Assembly: GCA_029721515.1 (NCBI GenBank)
Contig: CM056559.1
Span: 16,516,501-16,580,500 of the forward strand
Direction: 5' to 3'
Origin: Synanceia verrucosa
Taxonomy: Eukaryota > Chordata > Actinopteri > Perciformes > Synanceiidae
Length of the DNA stretch: 64,000 bases
Positions within the stretch are counted from its first letter, which is position 1. Each line of letters begins with the position of its first letter. Under the pieces are notes generated by a model. The model ran no database searches. It saw only the letters and a list, made by a program, of their open reading frames with translations, and was not told the DNA's origin. Made by a program: the position numbers and the translations under genes. Below are positions 32,166-42,749 of this stretch, piece by piece.

Positions 32166-35100
32166 TTAAAAGTTTGCTACACAGTACACAGGATCATGGT
32201 AGCTGTAGTAACTTTTCAAAACACCTGAATACAAACAGCACTGTGGCCTTGAAATGAAAACAGGGTCCAACAGTGTATTTTTCTCTGTCGTAGCTGACCC
32301 GATGACTTGTCCATAACCTTTAGACTGAAACAGTTCAAGGATCGGCTTGTTTGCGTCAGACAACTGATCTTCATTAAAATCTCCACAAACTATGATCGGA
32401 TGTTGATCCAGTATTTCCAGCGCATCTAACAGGTTTTCCAGATTGGACAAGAAAGACTGAACACTGTAGCTTGGAGGTCTGTAAACTGCTGCAATGACAC
32501 CTTTGAATGGTGCTTCAAGTTTAACAACAGTAAACTCAATGTCAGTAGCGTTCTGGATGTAACGCTTCTCTTGTACTCTGATGTGGTTTTTCACATAGAT
32601 AGCTACTCCACCACCGCTTTTGTTGGCCATGTGAGGGACATTTGTATACGACACGTTTCTGTTTCGATGAAACAAGTTGTAGCCGTCTAACTGAAGACTT
32701 TCAGATACAAAAGATCCCACAAGATGAGTTTCTGTTAGACACAAGATGTCTGCCAGATGAAGCTCATGGTGACTTTTAAGGTCAGAGACATGAGCTGGTA
32801 GTCCTTCTGTGTTATGATGGACAACAGTCAGAGTATCTGGTCTGTCAAATGCTTCTACTGGGAGATGAAGAAGAGGCATAACATCCTCCAATGAAACTTC
32901 TGCCATACTAGCAAGAGCCACTTTGATCTCTGGGTTAGCGTGTATCTTTTTCTCATCAAAATCCAGAATATGCAGTCCACTGAGAGAAGTTACTCTGCTG
33001 AGAGCTACATAAGCCATGCCATGCTCAAAGATGCCTTTCAGTGATACAACAGCAGATGAAGCCGTCATACCTTGAACTTTATGAGTTGTACAAGCGAATG
33101 CCAGTTTTAATGGAAACTGTCTGCGAACCACTCCTTTCTGCTTCAGATTCTCCTCCTCTCTCTTTATGAACACAACATCATTGGATCCACCAGCATTATT
33201 TCCACTCACAAGTTGTAGACCAAGTTTACACACATGTGGACCACCTACATCAGTCACAATCTGTGAAATCAGAGCAAATGTTCCATTACAAAGGCCAGCT
33301 TGGACATCAATGTTTCTGGTTATCATCACATGAGCACCAAGTGCAACATTTATGTAGTCAGGGAGTTCGTTTTTAGTCCCTTGGTAAGGTACCGCCTTTC
33401 TTTCCATTCTGCCAGTTCTGGGGTCTTTCTGATAGTCATCTGCACTTATTTTCACAATGTCAGAGTGAAACTTACTTAACACAGCAGAGTTATGCTCATC
33501 AACCTGTTTGTTGGTAGCATAGATATGCAGAACATCTTTAGGACAGTGAGCCTGATCTGTGATTGTCTGATAAAGCAGAGCTTTATCTTCTCTCAACAAG
33601 TCATTTGTCTTTTCTTTCACACGGATTCTGTTCAGCATCTCAGCAAAAGGTACATCATCTTTCTGACGCATGATCTCAGTCAGGGTGATCATCTTAAAAT
33701 GTTGACACCAGAGGTCAAGCTGAGATGGATCAAAGACACACAGAGGTTTAGCCTGTCTGACTGGAGGTAACTGATAGAAATCTCCAACAGCAAGAACCGA
33801 CATGCCACCAAAAGGTTTCACACTTCCTTTGATCTGCTTCAATCTGTGATCAACGTAGGCAAACAGAGACCTTGAAACCATAGAAATTTCATCAATGATG
33901 AGGATTTCAGCGTTTGAGAGCTCGGCTCTGACTTCGTCAAGTTTATTGCCAAGACCCTGAAAAGGAGGCTTTAGGCTTCTTGGCAGTTTAAGAAGAGAAT
34001 GTAACGTTGTTCCATTTATGTTGAACGCTGCAGTTCCAGTGAATGCAGTCAACAAGACAGTAGGTTTAGATATGTCTGCTTCCTCTGCATGACGTGGTAG
34101 TCTGCTCAGTATCTTGGTTGCCTCTGCATGGATGCATTTGATCAGGTGTGATTTTCCTGTTCCTGCACCACCATTGACATAATAGAAGAACTGCTCAGGG
34201 TTTAAGCCACAGACACGCTTCAAGCACCAGTCTCTCACAGTGTAAAACATGGATGCTTGCTTCTGATTCAAGTTCTGATACATCTGCCGTAACACTGTAG
34301 GATCAATCTCAGGGACTTCTCTGGTTACTGCACAGCCTGGTCTAGAGTCTGAACCAAGGTTTAAATCAGGTACATTCTCTTGAACATTGTCACAGTCAGG
34401 TGGTCTCGCTTCAACTTCCTCAATGCACTCCAATCTCTGTAATTCACATTCTGGAGCCAGATTCGACCACTCATCTCTAATGCCACCGGTTTGTTCAAAC
34501 TCTTCAATAGCATTATCAATGTCATTCCTGTGTTTCTCATACTTCTCTCTGTTCCGTTTCACAATCTGAAGCACTGACTCTGGATGCTCTGAACCAGGTA
34601 GCCAAACAGCAGCACCATCATGAAAGGACCGGTAGGTAGGGAAATGACTGCTTTTCAACTGCGACTCTGCACGATGAGGAAGGTAAAGTTTCAGCAAAGT
34701 GCCATAAAAGTCCTCAGGGTTCTTTTCCTGTGAGAAACGGTGATACTTAATGACAGCAGGTTTATCATTGGTTCTCTTCTGGACAAAGCCCATTTCATTC
34801 AGAAGAGGAAGAACATTTGGACCTTTTCTTTGTTCGCCATACACTATCCTACAAGTAGCAGCAAAATCAGCCAAACACATTGCCTCAAATTCTGGTGTTT
34901 CAGGTCTGCATTTGTACTTATCAGGTAAACCACTCATCCACACATTCTCAGAGTCTGCTGGTCTGTTCTCAAGAGCTGAGAGAGGGTAACTCATTTTCAG
35001 AGCATTGTCATCTGTTGGAACAAACACGACGCTGCGTGTACACTTTTTCAAGTGGAGGCCACAAACACGAGCAACACACTCCTGAGCACTGACTTCTCTT

Positions 35101-38100
35101 TTTTTGGAGTATGCCTGCATTATTTGTTTCATCTCATCACTCTCATTCACATTTCCCTGACGCATGTTTTCAATCATTGACTTCAGGTATTCACTTAAAC
35201 CATGCTCGGCTTTAGTGATGTAGCTGCAGATGTACATGATGCAGGAGTAAGCGTTGAGAATGAACTGAATGTCCAAATTAGCATCCCAGCCTTCAAGAAG
35301 ATGACGATTGTAACAATTTACCCAAGCGTCTTTTAGATCTCGCTTATAGATCACAGCACTGGATTTGGTTGTCAACTCGAGACATCGAAGATATTCTGCA
35401 ACAGTGAGCTCACTCAGAGACAGAAGTTGTTCCAAAGTCAGGTTGGCGTTTTCAGGTTGTTCAAGCAAAGATTTCACTTTTGTGAGCTTGACTTTTGCGG
35501 CGTTAGCTGCACTCTGATCTTCACTCTCTATGGATCTCAGTATCATAGTTTGTGGGCAAGGTTGTTTGGGAAAACCAAAACGACAACTCGCCCCAGGATG
35601 TTTCACACACGTCTTGGAATGTTTTTTGCTGTGCATCTGAACTTCGGTTACTTTTTTGTGCAGTTCAGGTTCTGAGTCTGGATCGGGAAGTTGAGCTGAA
35701 ATGTATTTGTCAACAAAGTCACAAATCTGCTGATCACTGTCTTCCTCAAACACAGGTGCACCTTCAACCCAAATGAGACAATGAATGTGTGGACTGCCTC
35801 TGTGCTGAAACTCCAAACGGTAAAAGTAGTCAATGACTTTTCCAATGGGTTCAGCAGGTGACAAAAGCAAATCTCTGAACAGAGCCTCAACACGTTTATC
35901 AAACATACGCATCGTTGTCACAGGATTGCTTCGCAGTATGTCACACTTGGAAGACCAATCGAGCTCATCAAAATTCACTCGTTCTCCTTGTTGAGCCTTA
36001 ATGACTGTAATGACCTCTTTCCAACGCATCTCTGCAGCAGAAAATGTACAAAAGAAGGTGGGAGTTCCCAACTGTCTGATCATAGCAAAGAGATCTTTAG
36101 TGGTTTTCTCCCAATAGGCTGGAGTGCCTCTCAGTGGTGTCATGAATCTGGTGACATATTTGTTACGCACAAGTCTTTCAACTTCCTCTCTGTCTTGCAA
36201 CATTGCATTAGTTATTCTGCGACCATCTCTGGTAAAAGGACGACCTTTACGCAACTGTATCCTCATGCTGGAAGTAGCTTGGTGTATCTCAGTTACAAAC
36301 TGTGCAAAGAACAAGTAGTTTGAATCTCTGGCAAAACGATCATCAACACAAGAAAGCCTCGTTTTGAAATAGCTGGAAGGTGTTAGTTTCAGAGGTCTGT
36401 TTTCATCCAGAGTGTTTTGACCAGTGGGAAACTGAACAGGGAAAGCCATCGCCTCAAGATGAGGTGTTTTGAAAAAGCTGACTGGTTTGTTTCCTTCAGC
36501 AGGGGCAACAGAGTAGATTCCTTCACTGAAGCTCAAGATCTCCTCTGCAACATCACACGGCTGTAAACAAGACTCAAGAGCAATGCCACCATTAGGTTCA
36601 TCACCTTGTTGTTCTGTGTCATCTGACTGCTGCTGTGGTTGATGGTCACCACAAGACTGACCGTCAACAACCTGTTCAATGTTTTCAGCATCAGTTTCTG
36701 TCTCACAAAGCGCATCGTTCTCAAAAGTGTCAATTTCCATCAGATCCTCAGCATCGTAATCATCATCATCCATTTTGTCCTCCTCATCAGCATCATCCTC
36801 ACCTTCATCAGGAAGTGTTGGGTCACATAACTCAGCTTCATCTCTGATAGTTACATCATCGTACTGAGGATGAACCTCTTTCAGTTTCAGCAAAGCTCTC
36901 ACAAGTTTAGACCAAGTTACAGTTTGGAACACCTGATGACCTTTGAAACACAATCGTCTCTTCAGTTTCACTCTCATCACTTGAGATTCACTTCTCAGTC
37001 TGGGTAAAGCATTGACTGTTTCCTGGACCTCAGAAGGAACACAAACAACGTTGCCTTGAACAGCTCTTTGTTGACCTTTAGGAAGTGGAATAATCTTTGC
37101 AAACATTATGCACTTAGCAACAAGATGTCTCTCCAAAATGTTCAAATCTTTCAGTTCAGGTGGAATATCTACAAGCTGTAAGTTATTAGCTGTTGCAAGG
37201 GAAGGCATTCTACCATTTTTAAGATGATCATGACAAGTGTGACAGATCCACTCTGTCTTTCTCTCATCAGGTACTGTACAAGGATGAGAATGACATTCAT
37301 CACCGCAAACATGAACAAACTCACCTGTCAGACAAGTTTCAACAACAAGAGGATTTTTAACATAATTAGATCTGTTGCAACATTTCACTTGATTAGGGAA
37401 CAATGCTCTGTGGCAAACTGTACAAACATGAGTTGGACCTTTTTTTATATCTGATTGAAAAACTTTCACAGCTTCTCTGATCAGACTGTCATCATTTTGG
37501 TTTTGTGAAGTCTCATCCTGGTGGTTACTCTGTCTGTTTAACCATCTGTACTTTTGTCTTATTTTCATTGCTCTCCACATGATATTTCTCTTTGTCAATG
37601 TAAGGTATTTATTTTTCATGAGTTGTCTCATTGTTTCTTTTTGCTTCGATCTGAATTCAGGATCGTTGGTATAACGACGGGTGATGTAAGACTTTTTAGT
37701 TTGTCTGACATGAGCATTCAAGTGATAATACGACCTCAAATGTGATCTTTGTGTCAGCTTAAAGCCAGTGTCTTGACTGTAACGATTTCTTATGTAAAGT
37801 TTTCGTCTCAACCGGAAGTTTGAGTCCTGTTGATAGCGTGCAGTGGTTTTAACAATCTTTCTCTTTCTGGAGTCAACATTTTGCCTGTAATGTTTCTTTT
37901 CATAGGATTTTTTCTGTTTGTTAACATGGTCATCTTTAGCATATCTTTCTCTTTCTTTCCTGTTTTTAGCCATCTTTTTAATTTTCAGCCTTCTGTTTCT
38001 TTCATCATTTTTGCTCAGTTTCTTCTCCAAAGCCTTAAGTCTTCTTTTAATCTTTTTCTTTTGCTGTGCTGTATATTTTGACAGATCAAATTCATTTGTA

Positions 38101-39185
38101 TCTGATGTCATGTCAACACAGAGTGTGGACTCTGTAACTGAAAATGATGGCAAACACATTTCAGACATTTCAATTTCCTGTGGAACATAGGGCACACTGT
38201 GATGCTCCTGCTCTTTCACAACATCATTGGAGTCCGAACATGAAGGCAAACACATTTCTGACATTTCAGTTTCAGCCTCTGTAACACTCGGCACACTGTG
38301 ATGGTCCTGCTCTTTCTCATGTGCATCATCATCAACATCACTGGACTGTGGCACATTTTCATCCACACAAAGTTCATCTACACTCTGAAAAGTCACAGGC
38401 ATCAGCTCATATGGAGAGTTTGGGCTGGCACCAAGCAAGCTGAAAACTGTGACAATCTTTCTGATCATTTCACTTAGATGAGTGAAGGTAAACATAACAG
38501 CTGTTCCTGTACCTGTACCCCATGGGCCATGAGGTAAACCATCAGGTCGTCGAGAGTGAGGGTCAAAGAAGCCATACTTTCCATGTTGGTCTCGGAAAAC
38601 AGCGATGCACTGGGAGGCCATGATCAGCAGAGCGTAGTTCACATCTGAAGACAGGCACTGTAGTCTGTTTGAGAGGTTTGGGAAGGCGCCAGCATCTGTA
38701 AACATTCCAATCATTGATTCACACTTTGTCATTATGTATTGCTGACTGTGGCCAACAACGATCTCAGGAAGCTCTTCAGTGTTCAAATGGTTAGAAACTG
38801 CTCGTTTGTCAGCAATCAGTTGATTCATAACAAGTGTGTACATTGCATGGCCTCCATCTAAAACAAGATCAAGGTCTGCACTTCTGAGGTGTCCCAACTC
38901 ATGAAGGAAAACAAGAAATGTAGCAGAGTTACAGGTGCATGAACTGTTCTTAGAATCAGCATATTTCCAGTGGGCCTGACTGCGGGATGCCAACACACGT
39001 GTCACATTAGCATTAGAGGTTTCAGGTACATTTACCTCTCTGTTGTTCTGAGTTGGAGTACGCACTGTTTGTTTGGTCTGAGGTGGAGTACTCACTGTCT
39101 GTTCTGATGCTTTTGACTGTAGGAAATCATCAAACTTCTGCCAACGTACTTTTGCAGCTTGAGATCTCTTACTTTTTCGAGGCAT
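32166..39185 (-). CDS. Helentron (Helitron2-type) Rep-helicase-endonuclease protein, 2339 aa
   Basis: One uninterrupted frame with the parts of a rolling-circle transposon. Residues 80-245: cysteine-protease-like domain with CTCNS (83-87) and FFDPHSR (206-212), resembling C76/OTU-type deubiquitinases. 370-415 basic coiled coil; 415-522 six 18-residue basic repeats. About 585-760 Cys/His-rich DUF6570-like region (CTVC, CGDEC, CHTC). 790-820 acidic. About 935-1330 Helitron N/Rep: HUH at 1133-1135 (PHIHCLIW) and paired tyrosines 1318/1322 (MYICSY). About 1640-2090 PIF1-like helicase: GGAGTGKS 1672-1679, DE 1765-1766, THKVQG, YVALSRV. About 2125-2339 AP-type endonuclease: TETH (E2152), GDFN (D2269). 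The terminal SDH motif reads Ser-Tyr-His (Tyr2329) and LDH/LDY reads Leu-Asp-Pro (Pro2308), so nuclease activity is doubtful. HUH, tyrosines and helicase motifs are intact. The start is the first Met of the frame (MPRKSKRS), directly preceded by a satellite. Confidence 0.93.
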   Translation of the reverse strand: MPRKSKRSQAAKVRWQKFDDFLQSKASEQTVSTPPQTKQTVRTPTQNNREVNVPETSNANVTRVLASRSQAHWKYADSKNSSCTCNSATFLVFLHELGHLRSADLDLVLDGGHAMYTLVMNQLIADKRAVSNHLNTEELPEIVVGHSQQYIMTKCESMIGMFTDAGAFPNLSNRLQCLSSDVNYALLIMASQCIAVFRDQHGKYGFFDPHSRRPDGLPHGPWGTGTGTAVMFTFTHLSEMIRKIVTVFSLLGASPNSPYELMPVTFQSVDELCVDENVPQSSDVDDDAHEKEQDHHSVPSVTEAETEMSEMCLPSCSDSNDVVKEQEHHSVPYVPQEIEMSEMCLPSFSVTESTLCVDMTSDTNEFDLSKYTAQQKKKIKRRLKALEKKLSKNDERNRRLKIKKMAKNRKERERYAKDDHVNKQKKSYEKKHYRQNVDSRKRKIVKTTARYQQDSNFRLRRKLYIRNRYSQDTGFKLTQRSHLRSYYHLNAHVRQTKKSYITRRYTNDPEFRSKQKETMRQLMKNKYLTLTKRNIMWRAMKIRQKYRWLNRQSNHQDETSQNQNDDSLIREAVKVFQSDIKKGPTHVCTVCHRALFPNQVKCCNRSNYVKNPLVVETCLTGEFVHVCGDECHSHPCTVPDERKTEWICHTCHDHLKNGRMPSLATANNLQLVDIPPELKDLNILERHLVAKCIMFAKIIPLPKGQQRAVQGNVVCVPSEVQETVNALPRLRSESQVMRVKLKRRLCFKGHQVFQTVTWSKLVRALLKLKEVHPQYDDVTIRDEAELCDPTLPDEGEDDADEEDKMDDDDYDAEDLMEIDTFENDALCETETDAENIEQVVDGQSCGDHQPQQQSDDTEQQGDEPNGGIALESCLQPCDVAEEILSFSEGIYSVAPAEGNKPVSFFKTPHLEAMAFPVQFPTGQNTLDENRPLKLTPSSYFKTRLSCVDDRFARDSNYLFFAQFVTEIHQATSSMRIQLRKGRPFTRDGRRITNAMLQDREEVERLVRNKYVTRFMTPLRGTPAYWEKTTKDLFAMIRQLGTPTFFCTFSAAEMRWKEVITVIKAQQGERVNFDELDWSSKCDILRSNPVTTMRMFDKRVEALFRDLLLSPAEPIGKVIDYFYRLEFQHRGSPHIHCLIWVEGAPVFEEDSDQQICDFVDKYISAQLPDPDSEPELHKKVTEVQMHSKKHSKTCVKHPGASCRFGFPKQPCPQTMILRSIESEDQSAANAAKVKLTKVKSLLEQPENANLTLEQLLSLSELTVAEYLRCLELTTKSSAVIYKRDLKDAWVNCYNRHLLEGWDANLDIQFILNAYSCIMYICSYITKAEHGLSEYLKSMIENMRQGNVNESDEMKQIMQAYSKKREVSAQECVARVCGLHLKKCTRSVVFVPTDDNALKMSYPLSALENRPADSENVWMSGLPDKYKCRPETPEFEAMCLADFAATCRIVYGEQRKGPNVLPLLNEMGFVQKRTNDKPAVIKYHRFSQEKNPEDFYGTLLKLYLPHRAESQLKSSHFPTYRSFHDGAAVWLPGSEHPESVLQIVKRNREKYEKHRNDIDNAIEEFEQTGGIRDEWSNLAPECELQRLECIEEVEARPPDCDNVQENVPDLNLGSDSRPGCAVTREVPEIDPTVLRQMYQNLNQKQASMFYTVRDWCLKRVCGLNPEQFFYYVNGGAGTGKSHLIKCIHAEATKILSRLPRHAEEADISKPTVLLTAFTGTAAFNINGTTLHSLLKLPRSLKPPFQGLGNKLDEVRAELSNAEILIIDEISMVSRSLFAYVDHRLKQIKGSVKPFGGMSVLAVGDFYQLPPVRQAKPLCVFDPSQLDLWCQHFKMITLTEIMRQKDDVPFAEMLNRIRVKEKTNDLLREDKALLYQTITDQAHCPKDVLHIYATNKQVDEHNSAVLSKFHSDIVKISADDYQKDPRTGRMERKAVPYQGTKNELPDYINVALGAHVMITRNIDVQAGLCNGTFALISQIVTDVGGPHVCKLGLQLVSGNNAGGSNDVVFIKREEENLKQKGVVRRQFPLKLAFACTTHKVQGMTASSAVVSLKGIFEHGMAYVALSRVTSLSGLHILDFDEKKIHANPEIKVALASMAEVSLEDVMPLLHLPVEAFDRPDTLTVVHHNTEGLPAHVSDLKSHHELHLADILCLTETHLVGSFVSESLQLDGYNLFHRNRNVSYTNVPHMANKSGGGVAIYVKNHIRVQEKRYIQNATDIEFTVVKLEAPFKGVIAAVYRPPSYSVQSFLSNLENLLDALEILDQHPIIVCGDFNEDQLSDANKPILELFQSKGYGQVIGSATTEKNTLLDPVFISRPQCCLYSGVLKSYYSYHDPVYCVANF

Positions 39186-39234
39186 GATCAGTGTTGGATG
39201 TTGGTTTCAAAAGCTCAATGTCAGATGTCAAAGC

Positions 39235-40400
39235 TCAAATGTGTCTCACAGTATTTTTCAAGTGTTATCAACCAAGGTTTTCAAAGGTTTTCTCAAGTAC
39301 TCAGAGCAGATTGGTTTGCCTGCCTTTTTCAAAAAAAAGCAAACCGGGAGAACAGTATTCAATTCAATCAACCCCGGGTACGATAACCAACGGGGGGCGT
39401 GAAAAACAGAGAGAGAGAGAGACCCTTTAGACGAGAGAACAATCAAAGGTGTCTCAAAGTATTTTTCAAGTCAAGTGTTGTCAACCAAGGTTGTCAAAGC
39501 TTTTCTCAAGTAGTCAGAGCAGAGAAAGATTGGTTTGCGTGCCTTTTTCAAAAGCAAACCGGGAGAAGAGTATTCAATTCAATCAACCCCGGGTACGATA
39601 ACCAACGGGGGGCGTGAAAAACAGGGAGGGAGAGCCTTTAGAAGAGAGAACAGTCAGAAAAGAAAGCTGGTTTGCGTGCCTTTTTCAAAAGCAAACCGGG
39701 AGAAGAGTATTCAATTCAATCAACCCCGGGTACGATAACCAACGGGGGGCGTGAAAAACAGGGAGGGAGAGCCTTTAGAAGAGAGAACAGTCAGAAAAGA
39801 AAGCTGGTTTGCGTGCCTTTTTCAAAAGCAAACCGGAGAACAGTATTCATCTAATCAACCCCGGGTACGATAACCAACGGGGGGCGTGAAAAACAGGGAG
39901 GGAGAGCCTTTAGAAGAGAGAACAGTCAGAAAAGAAAGCTGGTTTGCGTGCCTTTTTCAAAAGCAAACCGGGAGAACAGTATTCAATTCAATCAACCCCG
40001 GGTACGATAACCAACGGGGGGCGTGAAAAACAGGGAGGGAGAGCCTTTAGAAGAGAGAACAGTCAGAAAAGAAAGCTGGTTTGCGTGCCTTTTTCAAAAG
40101 CAAACCGGGAGAACAGTATTCAATTCAATCAACCCCGGGTACGATAACCAACGGGGGGCGTGAAAAACAGGGAGGAGAGCCTTTAGAAGAGAGAACAGTC
40201 AGAAAAGAAAGCTGGTTTGCGTGCCTTTTACAAAAGCAAACCGGGAGAACAGTATTCAATTCAATCAACCCCGGGTACGATAACCAACGGGGGGCGTGAA
40301 AAACAGGGAGGGAGAGCCTTTAGAAGAGAGAACAGTCAGAAAAGAAAGCTGGTTTGCGTGCCTTTTACAAAAGCAAACCGGGAGAACAGTATTCAAATTT
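39235..40400. repeat. 137-bp satellite immediately upstream of the Helentron start
   Basis: Eight copies. GGTTTGCSTGCC starts at 39313, 39532, 39669, 39806, 39941, 40078, 40214 and 40351: one 219-bp step, then six steps of 135-137 bp. The unit contains GCAAACCGGGAGAACAGTAT, CAACCCCGGGTACGATAACC and AACGGGGGGCGTG. The short-unit copies are almost identical, and the two nearest the gene carry an extra CAAAGTATTTTTCAAG segment. It lies within about 50 bp of the start codon and so must contain promoter and 5' leader of the transposon. Confidence 0.93.
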
Positions 40401-40599
40401 GGCTTGCTTAGCTGGCTGCTTAGTCAAGCCGAAAGAAGGCAGAGACAACAGGTCACTAGGACAGAGGATAAAGGGGTTGGGGGTAGGGACAAGACAAGAT
40501 CCAGCGAGGGTCAGGTCTTCTTCTTCTGCAGTGGGAGAAAGGGGTGGGGTGGGGGGGTTTCCTTAGTAGATGCGAGGGTCATTTGTAAAGGACAGAGGA

Positions 40600-40690
40600 T
40601 GTCATATCTTGTACAGATTGTAAAGCCCTCTGAGGCAAATGCATAATTCGTGATATTGGGCTATACAAATAAAATTGACTTGACTTAATC
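40600..40690 (+). repeat. LINE/SINE 3' tail, copy 1
   Basis: TACAGATTGTAAAGCCCTC, then GATATTGGGCTATACAAATAAA and (TTGACT)n: the stem-loop plus short tandem tail typical of fish L2-type 3' ends. Only the last 90 bases are recognisable. Confidence 0.55.
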
Positions 40691-41234
40691 ATAATGACTC
40701 ACAAGGCAAAAGGTGTCATTATGAGCTGCCAGTATTCGTCACAAAAAAGAAACAATTTTCAACAATTGATGGATGGGACATTGGTGGTGAATAGAGTCTT
40801 GAATATTTCAAGGATTGGTAACAAAATTTAGTATTTTTGATGTATTGTTGGTTTTGCACTATACTGCATTTTGCACTGTTCTGCACTGTACATATTTATT
40901 ACATACAGTTATGTAATATAATTAGACATTGGTTATAAATACATATTTTTTATATTAATTAATAAATACTGATTGATTATTAAATCTGCCTAAATATTAA
41001 CACTACATTTGTTTGATTACATCAATGTTTTTGATGTAGTGTCAGATACTCCCTCTGGACACTTTTGTGGTAAAATGCCTTCTCTCTTTCAAGTGTCTTT
41101 GAAGAATTGCTTGAGTGAAAACATGGCTTCTTACCTTTGCTGTACTAACTAATACAAGTGTTGGTGTTTTTATTCATCTGGTTGCTTTCCAAGGGCGCCT
41201 GCAGAAATATTTCATGCGGGTGGCCAGCAGGGAC

Positions 41235-41425
41235 TGAATGTTTTACTGTTAGTAGTAACTTTTTAAAAAATTTAGATTCATATTTAATTCGCCATGTGCA
41301 CATTTATGAGATCATTTCAAAGCAGAAACATGGTTATATTTACCTTGTGTGGCTTAATGCTGGCTAACAGCTAAAGCTGCTCGTGAAAAAGTGACACAGA
41401 CAAGCATCAGAGAACAATGCCCCAT
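41235..41425 (+). repeat. 190-bp repeat, copy 1
   Basis: From AATGTTTTACTGTTAGTAG to CATCAGAGAACAATGCCC. A second copy in the same orientation lies at 42750-42945. It is centred on TTACCTTGTGTGGCTTAATG and CTGGCTAACAGCTAAAGCTG. No frame is preserved. Confidence 0.8.
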
Positions 41426-41429
41426 TCCT

Positions 41430-41965
41430 ACTGTTTATTATATAGAAAATCGTGAATAGTTTAAATTACAATCATTAAATTGTAAATGATTAAATATTGG
41501 ACAGTATTGCACAATTGTGAGAAATTTTTAAGTAAAAAAATGATGTATGATGATTTAATAATTAATTTTTAATTTTTTTCATTGTATTGATTTTTGGCAT
41601 AAAGGTGTCCAGAGGGTAGTAAATTTGAGGAGGGCACAAGGGTTAAGTTCAACTTGGCAGCAACACTGTGTGGTCCATAATTCAACTTGACCACATTCTG
41701 GAAAGAACATAAATGACTTTTTTCACCCTTTCTCAACTCAACCCCACTGCATATTTAATGAACTACAATAAACTAACAGAAGATGATTTAATTCTCCTAT
41801 ATTTTAGAGTATTACTCGCTGGTATGCATAATTGTGAAAATAATGCAAAAGTAATGAAATATATTACTATTCATAGACATTAATATTATAATATAAGGAC
41901 TAATATAAGTACTAAGACATGACAGTAAAAAAAATACATAAATAAATAAATGACATAACTACTTC
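41430..41965. other. Unassigned A/T-rich stretch
   Basis: Very A/T-rich, with no gene or repeat family recognised. Confidence 0.4.
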
Positions 41966-41967
41966 TA

Positions 41968-42055
41968 TCCTGTACAGATTGTAAAGCCCAATGGGGCAAA
42001 TTCATAATTTGTGATATTGGGCTATACAAATAAACTTGACTTGACTTGACATAAC
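41968..42055 (+). repeat. LINE/SINE 3' tail, copy 2
   Basis: Same orientation and nearly the same sequence as the tail at 40600-40690 (TACAGATTGTAAAGCCCAA ... GGGCTATACAAATAAACTTG), ending in three CTTGA units. Confidence 0.6.
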
Positions 42056-42749
42056 ATCAATGTGTTACTCCATATTAAACCTACCTTTGTACAGCACAGT
42101 GAGTGGCCAATTGCTGAAATATACTAAGCATTTTTTTTGAATAACATCATTTTATAAGGTTGTAATAACCCTCATAAATAACAAGCTATTCATCCAATGA
42201 GTGGGAACTTGCACATATCAGATAATAAAATACCTCACAATGAACATTCAGATATCTATCCATATATTTGACACATGTTACATCATACAAAAAGTGACTC
42301 CTTATGTTTTCTCAAATATTAATTTTCATCCAAAATCAATGTATTTTTTTTCTTCACATACAATGTACTGAAAAATGTTGACTCAGAACCAACAGCAGCA
42401 GCTAATAATCCTCATTTTTTACACAGAAACACATTGACATCTTTTATTAATAAAAACAGAGCTATGCAGTTTTCCACAGTGCAGAAAGTCAAGAGGACTC
42501 AATTTGACTTGAGATTTTACTTTACTTACCAATCAAGCGCAGATCTTCTTCTCTTTGTCTGGAGAGAGAAAAAAACAAGATGTTAGTCTTTTCTTTTCCT
42601 GTCTCTTTCTCTGCCTGAGTATGTGTGTTAGACAGCTGGCAACATTTAACCCCATCTAAACTGTAGCCACAGTGTAAAATGGTACATAATCTGTATAAAT
42701 GTTGAATTTTGGCACACTCACACCTAAATGCAACATGTGAATTGAAGTG
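42056..42749. other. Unassigned stretch
   Basis: No gene recognised. A weak acceptor/donor pair around 42530-42560 (TTTACTTACC is a minus-strand donor) has no coding support. Confidence 0.35.

Noticed and set aside
33492..38190. Plus-strand frames of 60-110 codons inside the Helentron
   Set aside because: Antisense shadows of the 2339-residue gene.
32166..39185. The Helentron as the autonomous partner of the A, C and D arrays
   Set aside because: The arrays have CTAG 3' ends typical of canonical Helitrons, while Helentrons usually lack CTRR. No shared terminal sequence was found between this copy's surroundings and the array elements, so the link is not supported.
39235..40400. CRISPR-like look of regularly spaced repeats
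   Set aside because: The whole 137-bp unit is repeated, with no unique spacers, and the host is an animal.
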